Origin: an uncultured Psychromonas sp.
Lineage (GTDB): Bacteria > Pseudomonadota > Gammaproteobacteria > Enterobacterales > Psychromonadaceae
DNA length: 64,000 bases
Direction: 5' to 3'
Assembly (NCBI RefSeq): GCF_947489755.1
Contig: NZ_CANLFB010000015.1
Span: forward strand, 42,429-106,428
In this document: piece by piece, positions 54,721 through 63,620 of the stretch
How the letters are laid out: the number at the start of each line of letters is the position of its first letter
How positions within the stretch are numbered: position 1 is the first letter of the stretch
Notes under the pieces: model-generated
The model's database searches: none
Seen by the model: the letters and a program-made list of their open reading frames with translations, nothing else
Told to the model about the DNA's origin: nothing
Position numbers and translations under genes: made by a program

Positions 54721-55711
54721 CTTGCTCATGCTTAATTCAACTAAACCGAACTCGTTCATGTCTCAAAGCCTAAAGAACACTCTTTATATCGCGTTAATAT
54801 TATCACAGGTGATCATCGTCGCGACCAGTGAGATTGGTTTCTACAAAAACTTACCGCTACTGATTTTAGTATTAATTGCAGCTGCTTTTAGTATGGCAAT
54901 GTTACTCGGACAATTGACAAACCTAGAGGGAAAGTACAAATCGATTAAAGCCCTTATTCCAACCTTATTTGCTTTTATGCTCTTATTGACTTGGGAAAGC
55001 GTCATCAAAGGTTATGCCGTTTCACCGATTTTAATGCCCGCGCCAAGTAATATTTTCAATGCCTTAATTAATAATATCCCTATGTTATGGGCTGACTTTA
55101 AACAGACATACTTAAAGGCCGTATTAGCAGGTTATATTATCGGTTGTTCATCGGGTTTTATTGTTGCGCAATGGGCTGCAAGAAGCCAAGTATTGCGTGA
55201 TGGTCTAATGCCCTTGGGTAACTTTATGTCTGCGATTCCGATAGTCGGTATCGCCCCAATCATGGTGATGTGGTTTGGTTTTGACTGGCAATCTAAAGCC
55301 GCTGTTATTGTGGTAATGACTTTCTTTCCGATGTTTATTAATACACTCACGGGCTTACAGTCAACCGATGCATTACATAAAGATTTAATGCATACCTATG
55401 CGGCTAAAAAATCACAAATATTCTTTAAAAATCAATTACCCCACGCCCTACCGTTTATTTTTAATGCTTTAAAGCTTAACTCCGCTTTAGCGTTAATAGG
55501 CGCCATTGTTGCCGAGTTTTTTGGTACGCCAATTGTAGGCATGGGATTCAGAATTTCGACTGAAGTTGGTCGAATGAATATGGACTTAGTATGGGCCACG
55601 ATTGTAGTGGCGGCTATTGCAGGTTCATTAAGTTATGGGGCACTTGCCTTATTAGAAAAATCATTACTGTTTTGGCACCCCTCGTACCGAGAAGGTAATA
55701 ACAGTCGTTAA
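54713..55711 (+). CDS. ABC transporter permease, second subunit
   Basis: This 332-aa permease has about seven helices and the EAA-type loop MHTYAAKKSQIFFKNQLPHALPFIFNALK. IAPIMVMWFGFDWQSKAAVIVVM and GAIVAEFFGTPIVGMGFRI are characteristic of the SsuC/ThiX class. I start at ATG 54713, nine bases after GAGGAG and overlapping the previous stop; later ATGs at 54728 or 54758 are possible. It pairs with the permease at 53848. Confidence 0.88.
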   Translation: MLNLLMLNSTKPNSFMSQSLKNTLYIALILSQVIIVATSEIGFYKNLPLLILVLIAAAFSMAMLLGQLTNLEGKYKSIKALIPTLFAFMLLLTWESVIKGYAVSPILMPAPSNIFNALINNIPMLWADFKQTYLKAVLAGYIIGCSSGFIVAQWAARSQVLRDGLMPLGNFMSAIPIVGIAPIMVMWFGFDWQSKAAVIVVMTFFPMFINTLTGLQSTDALHKDLMHTYAAKKSQIFFKNQLPHALPFIFNALKLNSALALIGAIVAEFFGTPIVGMGFRISTEVGRMNMDLVWATIVVAAIAGSLSYGALALLEKSLLFWHPSYREGNNSR

Positions 55712-55743
55712 TGTCATCCTATTAATAGAAAAGGGAATACACT

Positions 55744-56745
55744 ATGAAAAGAACACTAATCACACTCGCAACTGGTGCCGCTTTATTGGCATCAAGCTTC
55801 AGTGCTAGCGCAGCAGACAAACTCACATTGCAGCTTAAGTGGGTTACTCAGGCGCAATTTGCAGGTTATTACACCGCATTAGAAAAAGGCTTTTACAAGG
55901 ACGAAGGACTAGACTTCACGATTAAACCAGGCGGACCAGATATCGCTCCCGCTCAAGTATTAGCAGGTGGCGGTGCCGATGTCATTGTCGACTGGTTGCC
56001 TTCAGCTTTAGCCACTAGGGAGAAAGGACTGCCTATGGTGAATATTGCTCAGGTTTATGCAAAATCGGGCATGATGTTAACCTGTTTAAAATCAAGTGGC
56101 ATCAAAACGGCCGCTGACTTTAAAGGTAAAACATTAGGTGTTTGGTTCTTTGGTAATGAATACCCATTCTTAAGCTGGATGTCTCAACTTGGCTACCCAA
56201 CGACAGGCGGTGACGATGGCGTAACCGTACTTAAACAAGGCTTTAATGTTGACCCAATTTTCCAAGGACAAGCAGATTGTGTTTCAACCATGACTTACAA
56301 TGAATACGGCCAAATCATGGACGGCGGTTTAACACCTGAAGAATTAGTGTTATTTAAATATGAAGAAGAAGGTGTCGCTACATTAGAAGACGGTTTATAC
56401 GTTTTAGAAGAAGATTTAAAAGATGCTAAAAAAGTAGAAAACTACGCTAAATTCTTAAAAGCCTCATTAAAGGGTTGGAAATGGGCAGCGGAACACCCTA
56501 AAGAAGCGGCAATGATCGTATTAGAATACGATGATACCGGCGCACAAACAGAGCATCACCAAACACGTATGATGACCGAAGTAGCAAAACTATTGGGTTC
56601 AGGTCCAGAAATGGGTTATTTAGATCCGATTGCCTTTGATCGTACAGTGGGTATTTTACTTAACAGTGAATCAGCACCCGTTATTACTAAAAAACCTGTG
56701 AACGCTTATTCGCATATCGTATTTGATAAATACAAAGAGCTTTAA
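55744..56745 (+). CDS. ABC transporter substrate-binding protein, NMT1/THI5-like
   Basis: This 333-aa periplasmic protein has a signal peptide ending SFSASA-AD. The THI5/NMT1-like binding fold shows LKWVTQAQFAGYYTALEKGFYKDEGLDF, GGPDIAPAQVLAGGGADVIVDWLP, FKGKTLGVWFFGNEYPFLSW and TYNEYGQIMDGG. Relatives such as ThiY bind a formylaminopyrimidine; the ring is similar to uracil. In this operon it likely captures a pyrimidine or its reduced form. AAAGGGAA precedes the ATG, and a terminator follows. Confidence 0.9.
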   Translation: MKRTLITLATGAALLASSFSASAADKLTLQLKWVTQAQFAGYYTALEKGFYKDEGLDFTIKPGGPDIAPAQVLAGGGADVIVDWLPSALATREKGLPMVNIAQVYAKSGMMLTCLKSSGIKTAADFKGKTLGVWFFGNEYPFLSWMSQLGYPTTGGDDGVTVLKQGFNVDPIFQGQADCVSTMTYNEYGQIMDGGLTPEELVLFKYEEEGVATLEDGLYVLEEDLKDAKKVENYAKFLKASLKGWKWAAEHPKEAAMIVLEYDDTGAQTEHHQTRMMTEVAKLLGSGPEMGYLDPIAFDRTVGILLNSESAPVITKKPVNAYSHIVFDKYKEL

Positions 56746-56819
56746 GACTTAAATTCAAGCTTCTTTAAAAATCGAAGTACAGCTTAATCAAAAGCAGTTT
56801 AAGGTTTGAAAAACGATAT

Positions 56820-56855
56820 AAAACACCGAGCCTAAAACGTTCGGTGTTTTTGTTT
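56820..56855 (+). terminator. terminator of the hydA-ABC operon
   Basis: AAAACACCGA and TCGGTGTTTT form a perfect 10-bp stem with an 11-base loop, followed by TGTTTTC. It begins 75 bp past the stop of the binding-protein gene. Confidence 0.88.
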
Positions 56856-56957
56856 TCATTCATAGTGATTATAAAGAGTGGCTTTACGGACTATTTACTA
56901 GTATTAAATTCAAGTAAAAATTTAATGGCTTATCGCTTTATGACTTAATAGCTCTTA

Positions 56958-57581
56958 TTAATAGTTTTGATCAATGGTACGAAATGTCAGATTAATACGC
57001 GCGGTTGTGACCTTCTTAGTCGGTGGTAATCGATGCAACCAATGGGTTTGTGTTTCACCTTTCATCACTAATAAACTGCCATGTTGTAAAAATAGCGAGG
57101 TCGTTTCTTGACTCACTTTATGCTTAAAAGAAAACTTACGTTCTGCACCAAAACTTAATGAAGCAATCGCCCCATTCTTTTGTAAGTCTGTTTCACCATC
57201 ATGGTGCCAAGCCATGCCCTCTTCCCCATTATTATAGAGGTTTAATAAACAGGAATTAAACTGATGCCCGGTTGCTTCTTCCACTCCCTTTTTTAATGCA
57301 AGTAGCTCTGGTGTCCAAGGTAAGGCGACTTTAGTCATATTAGAATACGTGTAATTAAAAGACTCGTTGGCATACCAAGCCACCTTTCTCTTCGTCACAA
57401 TCACTTCGCCTAATACATTGACTTGGTCATGCTTCCATTGGATGGTATTAAGCAACACATCAAAGTAATCATTCGCTTCATCAAAAGGAATTAACAACCC
57501 ATGGTACTCGACAATCCCATCGTAATTGATGATATTAATAGGTGTGTCTTCAAGAGCTGAAAATAAGTCCATGTTGTACAT
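56958..57581 (-). CDS. AlkB-like 2-oxoglutarate/iron dioxygenase
   Basis: This 207-aa protein is of the AlkB homolog 2/3 type. It shows MAWHHDGETDL with the HxD iron ligands, SLSFGAERKFSFKHK, LQHGSLLVMKGETQTHWLHRLPP with the third His, and RINLTFR with the 2-oxoglutarate Arg. NSCLLNLYNNGEEGMAWH is the usual NxYxxGxD/E-like nucleotide-lid region. It should demethylate alkylated DNA bases in the cytoplasm. AGGAAA precedes ATG 57581. It stands alone. Confidence 0.9.
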   Translation of the reverse strand: MYNMDLFSALEDTPINIINYDGIVEYHGLLIPFDEANDYFDVLLNTIQWKHDQVNVLGEVIVTKRKVAWYANESFNYTYSNMTKVALPWTPELLALKKGVEEATGHQFNSCLLNLYNNGEEGMAWHHDGETDLQKNGAIASLSFGAERKFSFKHKVSQETTSLFLQHGSLLVMKGETQTHWLHRLPPTKKVTTARINLTFRTIDQNY

Positions 57582-57928
57582 TTTATTTCCTATTTAAGCT
57601 TATTATTGAATATTAACTGATGTGTTATTGGCATAGGAAAGTGTAAAGAATTCTATAAGCAGCGGCAATCTAAAATGGTAAATGGTAAATAATGAATATT
57701 AAGTGATGAATAACGAAAAAGACCCACCAGTAAATAATCACTGATAGGTCTTAGCCGTTTAGAAAATATTCCAAAAGACAGCAAACTAAAGTTTCTAGCT
57801 TTGGTCGTTTTTTACCTTATATCGCTTTCTAACTTTTATCGCTTTCTAACTTTTACCGTTTTCTACCTAATACACTTTTATATTCTATGTTTAATCGTTG
57901 TATCGTTGTATCGTTGTATCGTTAATAG
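57582..57928. repeat. intergenic region with two tandem arrays
   Basis: About 350 bp without a gene. ATCGCTTTCTAACTTTT (17 bp) occurs twice plus a diverged third copy at about 57822-57868. GTATCGTT (8 bp) occurs three times at about 57899-57922, just past the RCC1 gene stop. Confidence 0.75.
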
Positions 57929-59806
57929 TTAAGGCGTAACTGACACTTCAATCGGTGTATAGCAAACTGTTGATGAAGCTTCTTCACCGTACAAACTAAG
58001 CGAGTCTGCTGCACAAATATCCTGTGACACACCCAATCGACCATCACTACCAGAACCCCAAGCATAAACAACATTCTCTTTAGTCACCGCAAAATGGTGA
58101 GAGGTATTTGCGCTAAAAGAAACAATAAAAGGTTCATCTAAAGCAGCGACTTTAATAGGTTGCACTGATACCAGACGTTCAATACCTGAGTCATCAACTT
58201 CATAACCATTACCGAAGTAACCTGTTCCCATATCACCCCAAGAGTAAATATCACCATTCAAGCTAATTGCCTGTGCATTACGACTTCCGCCTTGAAAACC
58301 TATCATTCGGTCACTTCCCATGGCATCAGATCCTGTCGATAAGTTAACAATAACTTCAGGTATCAAAACATTTTCAATATCAGAGACTTTATATATAGAG
58401 CCACTAAGCGTTGCAGTACCTTGTGCCAACGCACCATAGCCATTATAACCCCAGCCATATACCGTCCCTGCATTATCGACAGCTAAACCAAAGTCAGCAC
58501 CTGCTTCAACTGCAATGATATCTTTACCTTCAAGAATTTTTAATGGCGTAGAGCGATCCACACTAACACTGCCGTCACCAAGCTCACCATTACTTGAGTT
58601 ATTTCCCCAAGAATATACATCCCCATTTTCAGTCAAGGCATAAACATGATGATCTCGTACTGCAACATCTACAATTACCTCATCGTCAGGAATAAGTACT
58701 AAACCAAATGTACTTTGATCGTCAGACGAATCTTCAGAACGACCTAATTGTAAATTGCCATTATCGCCGGCTGAATAAACCTTTCCTGAACGTGTCACAA
58801 CATAGCTACTTGAGGTACCAGAAGTTGCATATACTGCTAATTCGTCATCGGGCAAAGTCACTTCGACAGGGACAGTCACTGGGCTTTCATTGCCAGTACC
58901 TAACTCGCCACTATAATTAGGGCCGAAAACAAACAATCTCCCTTCGCTAGTCACTAATGCACCATCAACTTGATCAGTAGACACACTGTTAAACGTTAAA
59001 GTATCATCTGATAACGTCACCCAACCCGTGTTGGCATTATAAAGGCCGTATTGACGTGCGATATTACCTTCGATATAACATTCATTTTCTTCATCGGTTA
59101 AGGTATCTCTTCCTTCTTCATCAAGCTCAGTGCCCGGTTCAAGATCTTGATCAGATTCACGACCTAATTTATTGCGTAACTCACTACCACAATAACGGCT
59201 AGGCGATTCCGCATACACAATACCCGCATAGTTTTCACCGAAACTAAAAGGCTTTCCTTCTTCAGATAATCCTAGAGTATGGTGGTTACCGGCAGACATC
59301 ATGATCGTATTATCAAAGTTCATCCATTTCAAATAAGCATAAACTTTAGCATCCCCTAATCCATTGGTTATCGCTGAGTATTCAATATCAGAAATACTAG
59401 CAAACTCAGTGCTAGTTTCATTTAATCCTGCCGTATCCAAGGTTAACCCGTTATAAACATCGTTATCATCAAGCGAGATCATCGCTTTTAATAATTTTAC
59501 GGTTTGAGTTTCTTGAAACCTTTCTTCTCCGACTAAAGAGGCTAACGTAATTTGAGCACTCGCTTCAACAGTTGAAAGACGATAGTCACCTAAGCTAAAG
59601 GTAATACTTTCACCATCTCGGTATTCAAATGAACCTAATTCATCGGTCGAACCAGAAAGTGTATCTGTTTGATAACTTAATCCTGAAACAGGTACATTTA
59701 ATTGTCCGCTCACAACGGCTGCTTCTTCAGTCGTTGTGTCATTACAAGCAGCAGTTAAAGCTGCAACGGAACACAGTACAAACGCTTTCGTTAATCTTAT
59801 ATCCAT
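57929..59806 (-). CDS. RCC1-repeat lipoprotein
   Basis: This 625-aa protein has a lipobox LTAAC (Cys21) and a short N-terminal beta domain (SGSTDELGSFEYRDGESITFSLGD). A seven-bladed RCC1-type propeller from about 165 to the end shows repeated words such as HHTLGLSEEGKPFSFGEN, RLFVFGPNYSGELGTG, KVYSAGDNGNLQLGRS, DVYSWGNNSSNGELGDG, TVYGWGYNGYGALAQG and VVYAWGSGSDGRLGVS. An acidic insertion (about 205-250) separates two blades. It is likely a surface-exposed binding protein of unknown partner. A Fur-like sequence lies 25 bp upstream. ATG 59806 lacks a strong ribosome site. Confidence 0.88.
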   Translation of the reverse strand: MDIRLTKAFVLCSVAALTAACNDTTTEEAAVVSGQLNVPVSGLSYQTDTLSGSTDELGSFEYRDGESITFSLGDYRLSTVEASAQITLASLVGEERFQETQTVKLLKAMISLDDNDVYNGLTLDTAGLNETSTEFASISDIEYSAITNGLGDAKVYAYLKWMNFDNTIMMSAGNHHTLGLSEEGKPFSFGENYAGIVYAESPSRYCGSELRNKLGRESDQDLEPGTELDEEGRDTLTDEENECYIEGNIARQYGLYNANTGWVTLSDDTLTFNSVSTDQVDGALVTSEGRLFVFGPNYSGELGTGNESPVTVPVEVTLPDDELAVYATSGTSSSYVVTRSGKVYSAGDNGNLQLGRSEDSSDDQSTFGLVLIPDDEVIVDVAVRDHHVYALTENGDVYSWGNNSSNGELGDGSVSVDRSTPLKILEGKDIIAVEAGADFGLAVDNAGTVYGWGYNGYGALAQGTATLSGSIYKVSDIENVLIPEVIVNLSTGSDAMGSDRMIGFQGGSRNAQAISLNGDIYSWGDMGTGYFGNGYEVDDSGIERLVSVQPIKVAALDEPFIVSFSANTSHHFAVTKENVVYAWGSGSDGRLGVSQDICAADSLSLYGEEASSTVCYTPIEVSVTP

Positions 59807-59830
59807 ATAATTTCTATCTTACACCTTAAA

Positions 59831-59849
59831 GTAAATGATAATCACTCGT
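59831..59849 (-). promoter_or_regulatory. Fur-like box upstream of the RCC1 lipoprotein gene
   Basis: GTAAATGATAATCACTCGT matches 13 of 19 positions of GATAATGATAATCATTATC, including the central AATGATAATCA. It lies 25-43 bp before the start codon. Confidence 0.45.
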
Positions 59850-60221
59850 ATTATATTTTATAAAATATATTAAATCCAACTTTTTATTTAAATTGAATCA
59901 ATAGGTTATAAGCACTCAACATCAAGGAGAGAAAGTCATCATTAAAGGGAAGCGTTTAGCAGTAGATTAGAAATTGTTTTTATACGTAAAATTGAAATAA
60001 CATACCTAGAGGGAATGATATAAGTAAATTCATTAAGCATAATGGCACTGATACATGAAGGATATCAGTGCTATTTCATTCAATAGAAAAACAGTTGATT
60101 AATCTTGAATGAAAGAAATAATAATAATTACAAACGTCATCAGTTATTAAATATCGCTTATTCATACCACTAAATATAGGGTCAAACACTAGTAAATATA
60201 AGTATAAGCACTAGGTAATCA
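59850..60221. other. intergenic region, no gene seen
   Basis: About 370 bp, AT-rich. No terminator or operator was recognised beyond the Fur-like box at its left edge. Confidence 0.4.
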
Positions 60222-61067
60222 TTACCGTCTAGATAACTTGTTGTACACAAATAACGAGAGAAAAATAATTGCAGCACCAATGAGTTTTTGAATTTCAACT
60301 ATCTCGCCTAACACCGTAATGCTTAATAATAACGTCCAAATCGGCTCTAAAATCATAATTAATGACGCGGTTTCTATTTTGATTGAAAATTGTCCAAGTG
60401 TTTGAAATAAATAACGAATAGAGGTCGCGATCAAAGTAGATATCACAAACCAAACAATAACCGAAGAAGTGAGCTGCAGATGAATTTCTTGTGTTAAGAA
60501 AACGTAAATAGCACTCAATACCCCGACAGTAAATAACTGTAAAAATATCGAAGCAATCGGCTTAACAGTTCCCGTCACGCGTTTATTAAAGACAAAATGC
60601 ACAGAAAAAAGCGCCGATGACAGCAAAAAACATAATTGGCTTTTTTCAACCTGCCAACCGTTTGATAATGTCATTAACATCATGCCCACAACGGAAATAG
60701 GTAAAGCAAGCCAAAAAGCTCTATTGGGTTTTTCTCGAAAAAATAACCATGCAGTAAAAGGCGCAATGATCATTGCTAAACTCATAATAAAGGCCCCTTC
60801 CGACAGGCTATTACTGATTGAGATAGCATAAATCCATACTTGAATACCCAGTGTTAACATTAAACCAACACCACATACCGACAGCACTTGTTTTAAGTTT
60901 AAACGAAACACATGTTTATAGCAGAACGGTAATAAAATAAGGCTAGCAATAAAAAATCGAGACATAATGAACACATCACCTTGCACCCCTTCAATCACTA
61001 ATTTAGAGGCAATCCAACCAATCGCGGCGAGTAACGTTGCCATTAATAAATGAAATTCACCGCGCAT
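60222..61067 (-). CDS. EamA/DMT-family transporter
   Basis: This 281-aa protein has ten predicted helices in two EamA repeats (LLMATLLAAIGWIASKLVIEG; LCFLLSSALFSVHFVFNKRVTG). The C-terminal KIETASLIMILEPIWTLLLSI is matched by the pseudogene fragment at 35654-35795, so the genome once had a second close relative. The substrate is unknown. ATG 61067 directly follows an in-frame GTG at 61070. Confidence 0.88.
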   Translation of the reverse strand: MRGEFHLLMATLLAAIGWIASKLVIEGVQGDVFIMSRFFIASLILLPFCYKHVFRLNLKQVLSVCGVGLMLTLGIQVWIYAISISNSLSEGAFIMSLAMIIAPFTAWLFFREKPNRAFWLALPISVVGMMLMTLSNGWQVEKSQLCFLLSSALFSVHFVFNKRVTGTVKPIASIFLQLFTVGVLSAIYVFLTQEIHLQLTSSVIVWFVISTLIATSIRYLFQTLGQFSIKIETASLIMILEPIWTLLLSITVLGEIVEIQKLIGAAIIFLSLFVYNKLSRR

Positions 61068-61237
61068 CACTGTTCTCTTTTATTATTCGTAAAAAACAAA
61101 AAGCAACCGAACATAAATGTCAGGTTGCTATCATAGATATAGATTATATGGCGCTAGTCTAACTTAATTAATCTGCTAGTGAATAGTATATTTTCAGCTA
61201 AAAATTATTTTAAAAAGTATTAGTGAGTAAACCATCA

Positions 61238-62335
61238 TCACTTCTTGTACTTTGGATAATCGGTTAAGCCATTTTCGGCGCCACCGAATAATGTATCAGG
61301 ATCATGGGTTGCTAATGGATAGCCATGTTTAATGCGATTTGGTAAGTCTGGATTAGACACAAATGGACGTCCGAACCCAATCATATCTGCCAACCCACTG
61401 TTAATCGCTTGATCACCTTTTTCAGCATCATAACGTCCCGCGTAAATTAATGTACCTTGGTAAGCCGCGCGAATATTTTCTTTAAATGATACAGGCGTTT
61501 CAGGTGCATCGTCCCAATCCACTTCTGCAATGTGAATATACACAACGTTATAAGTATTCAACAAGGCAGCGGCTGCGCTATACGTTTCAATAGGCGTGTC
61601 ATCTACCGTTCCATTCAATGACGTAAACGGCGCTAAACGCACACCGACACGATCTGCGCCAATAGCGTCAGCCATTGCCCTAACCACTTCACCCAGAAAA
61701 CGTAGGCGATTTTCAATACTGCCACTATATTCATCGGTGCGATTATTAGCATTTGAATCAATAAATTGATTGATTAAATAACCATTGGCAGCATGTAGTT
61801 CAACACCATCAAATCCGGCTTCAAGTGCATTCAGTGCCGCTTGACGATATTCTTCAACAACCGCTTTAATATCTGCTTTCGTCATTTGACGAGGTTCAAC
61901 TACGTCAACAAAACCAGGAGCGCCAACACCGTCATCAACAAATACTTTTACATTTTCGGCTTTTAAAGTAGACGAAGAAATCGGTTGAACGCCACCCGTG
62001 TTATCTGGATGCGAAACGCGGCCAACATGCCAAAGCTGAGCAAACATCACACCGCCCTTTTCATGCACGGCATCGGTTACTTTTTTCCAACCTGCAATTT
62101 GTGCTGCATTATAAATACCCGGTGTCCAAGCATAGCCTTGGCCCAATGCAGAAATTTGTGTGCCTTCGCTAATAATAAGCCCTGCACTTGCTCGCTGAGA
62201 ATAGTACTCAGCCATGATGTCATTAGCTTCGTTACCCGGTTGTGTCGCACGAGAACGAGTCATCGGTGGCATCACAATACGATTTTTTAATAAAAATTGA
62301 CCTAATTGGATTGGTTGAAATAGTGAATCAGTCAT
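61238..62335 (-). CDS. nemA: old yellow enzyme / ene-reductase, NemA-like
   Basis: At 365 aa it has the length of E. coli NemA. It has the FMN barrel with FQPIQLGQFLLKNRIVMPPMTR, FAQLWHVGRVSHP, GVELHAANGYLINQFIDSNAN (the His/Asn substrate pair), RTDEYSGSIENRLRFL and MIGFGRPFVSNPDLPNRI. It should reduce activated alkenes, maleimides or nitro compounds with NADPH. The start is ATG 62335, preceded by AAAGGAAA. The frame stays open to 62497, but the extra 54 residues show no conservation with the family. Confidence 0.92.
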   Translation of the reverse strand: MTDSLFQPIQLGQFLLKNRIVMPPMTRSRATQPGNEANDIMAEYYSQRASAGLIISEGTQISALGQGYAWTPGIYNAAQIAGWKKVTDAVHEKGGVMFAQLWHVGRVSHPDNTGGVQPISSSTLKAENVKVFVDDGVGAPGFVDVVEPRQMTKADIKAVVEEYRQAALNALEAGFDGVELHAANGYLINQFIDSNANNRTDEYSGSIENRLRFLGEVVRAMADAIGADRVGVRLAPFTSLNGTVDDTPIETYSAAAALLNTYNVVYIHIAEVDWDDAPETPVSFKENIRAAYQGTLIYAGRYDAEKGDQAINSGLADMIGFGRPFVSNPDLPNRIKHGYPLATHDPDTLFGGAENGLTDYPKYKK

Positions 62336-62497
62336 TATGATTTCCTTTATAAAGTCATTAAAATTCAAGCTTAAATTCAAGTAATTAGCTTTTTGAATGT
62401 GTATTAAAATAACCTTGTTTTTGGATAAAAAGTCATACAGCACGGCTATTTCAGCAAGCTTCTGTATTAGATTCTTCTCAATAACCAATTTTTTCAT

Positions 62498-62942
62498 TAA
62501 GCAATACTTTTATTAACCAGAATTGACGTTAAATAAGCTTTAAAAATTTATCTACACGCATTGTTAAAAAATTCTTACTAAATTAATTACACATTAAAAA
62601 GCGTTTAAGCATTTTGATAGATACAAGATACGCTTATTATTAAGTGCTTTTAAATTATCATTAATTATCATAATGATAATTATTTGTTATGTGCTTTAAG
62701 GGGTCAGTTTTAAGAGTACGAGTTAAGAATATGCTCTGTAGGTATGATGTAGGGGATAGGTTAAGGAGATGGATAGTTTAAGGGGTGGATAACGTGGCTT
62801 TAAATCCAAATATTTTAAAAAGTGTCAATCCACATAAAAATGCACAACAAATTCAATCACCTTAGTTTTTAATAATAGTCAGTTGCATAGTTTTTGAATT
62901 CAACCTATTCTTCATACAATAATATAAAAAGGAATTTTAAAA
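62498..62942. other. intergenic region with a Fur-like palindrome
   Basis: No gene was seen in this gap between divergent genes. It holds the 19-bp palindrome at 62663-62681. Confidence 0.5.
62663..62681. promoter_or_regulatory. 19-bp perfect palindrome, Fur-like
   Basis: AATTATCAT-A-ATGATAATT is a perfect palindrome built from the ATGATAAT/ATTATCAT words of Fur boxes. A further ATTATCATT overlaps on the left (62655-62663). It lies between the NemA-like gene and the CBS gene. Confidence 0.5.
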
Positions 62943-63341
62943 ATGAAAGACATGATCGTAAAAAATTATATGGATGTTAATTTTGCGAAGATTTATGAAG
63001 ACATGCCAGTGATCACCGCTTCAATACAGCTCATTAAAAAAGAAGCGTTAGGCGGCCCTGTTATTGCCTCAGACAACACACTACTTGGTTGGATTTCAGA
63101 GCAAGAATGTTTACATGTCACCACTCAATTTGCTTACCACAACCAGCGAATCGGGCTAGTTCAAGACATCATGCGTAAAGAAGTGTTAAGCGTTAAAGCA
63201 GATCAAACGATTTTCTCATTAGCTGAAAAAATGGTGGGTCCACAACCTAAAACCTATCCAGTGATTAACAGTGACAATAAAGTGGTGGGCGTCATATCTC
63301 GTCGCCGTGTATTAAAAGCACTATTAGATAATAATTTTTAA
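62943..63341 (+). CDS. tandem CBS-domain protein
   Basis: This 132-aa protein consists of one CBS pair. The first motif covers MIVKNYMDVNFAKIYEDMPVITASIQL. The second covers VQDIMRKEVLSVKADQTIFSLAEKMV, ending TYPVINSDNKVVGVISRRRVLKAL. Such stand-alone pairs bind adenine nucleotides and regulate partner proteins. The sequence resembles small CBS proteins common in Vibrio and Shewanella. AAAGGAATT precedes the ATG. No partner gene is adjacent. Confidence 0.88.
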   Translation: MKDMIVKNYMDVNFAKIYEDMPVITASIQLIKKEALGGPVIASDNTLLGWISEQECLHVTTQFAYHNQRIGLVQDIMRKEVLSVKADQTIFSLAEKMVGPQPKTYPVINSDNKVVGVISRRRVLKALLDNNF

Positions 63342-63449
63342 GATGGGTTACGAATATCTTTAAGATAGTTTTAAGATGGGGTATGAATAGCTTTAAGGTA
63401 ACTTTCAAATGGTTTTAAAGTCGCTTTTTGACAAACTAGCAGTCTAATT

Positions 63450-63488
63450 AGCTAATTAAGTTAGCTAATTAAGTTAGCTAATTAAGTT
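63450..63488. repeat. 13-bp tandem repeat, three copies
   Basis: AGCTAATTAAGTT is repeated three times exactly, about 50 bp before the IS left end. Confidence 0.9.
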
Positions 63489-63585
63489 AGATTCTTAAAA
63501 AGCTCATTCACATGCTGAAAAACGTCTATTTACCCTAATGCCGATCAGTTAAGAAAATTAGTTGATTTTTAACTAAAGAAGATCA

Positions 63586-63620
63586 AAATCCTATAACTCA
63601 AAAGGTTATGGGATTTTTTT
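63586..63620 (+). terminator. hairpin with T-run inside the IS left end
   Basis: AAAATCCTATAAC and GTTATGGGATTTT form a 13-bp stem with one wobble pair, a six-base loop and a T-run, ending at the transposase ATG. It would stop transcripts entering from flanking DNA. Confidence 0.75.

Noticed and set aside
62336..62497. 54-residue N-terminal extension of the NemA-like protein
   Set aside because: The family starts at the ATG at 62335, which has a strong ribosome site and gives the exact NemA length.
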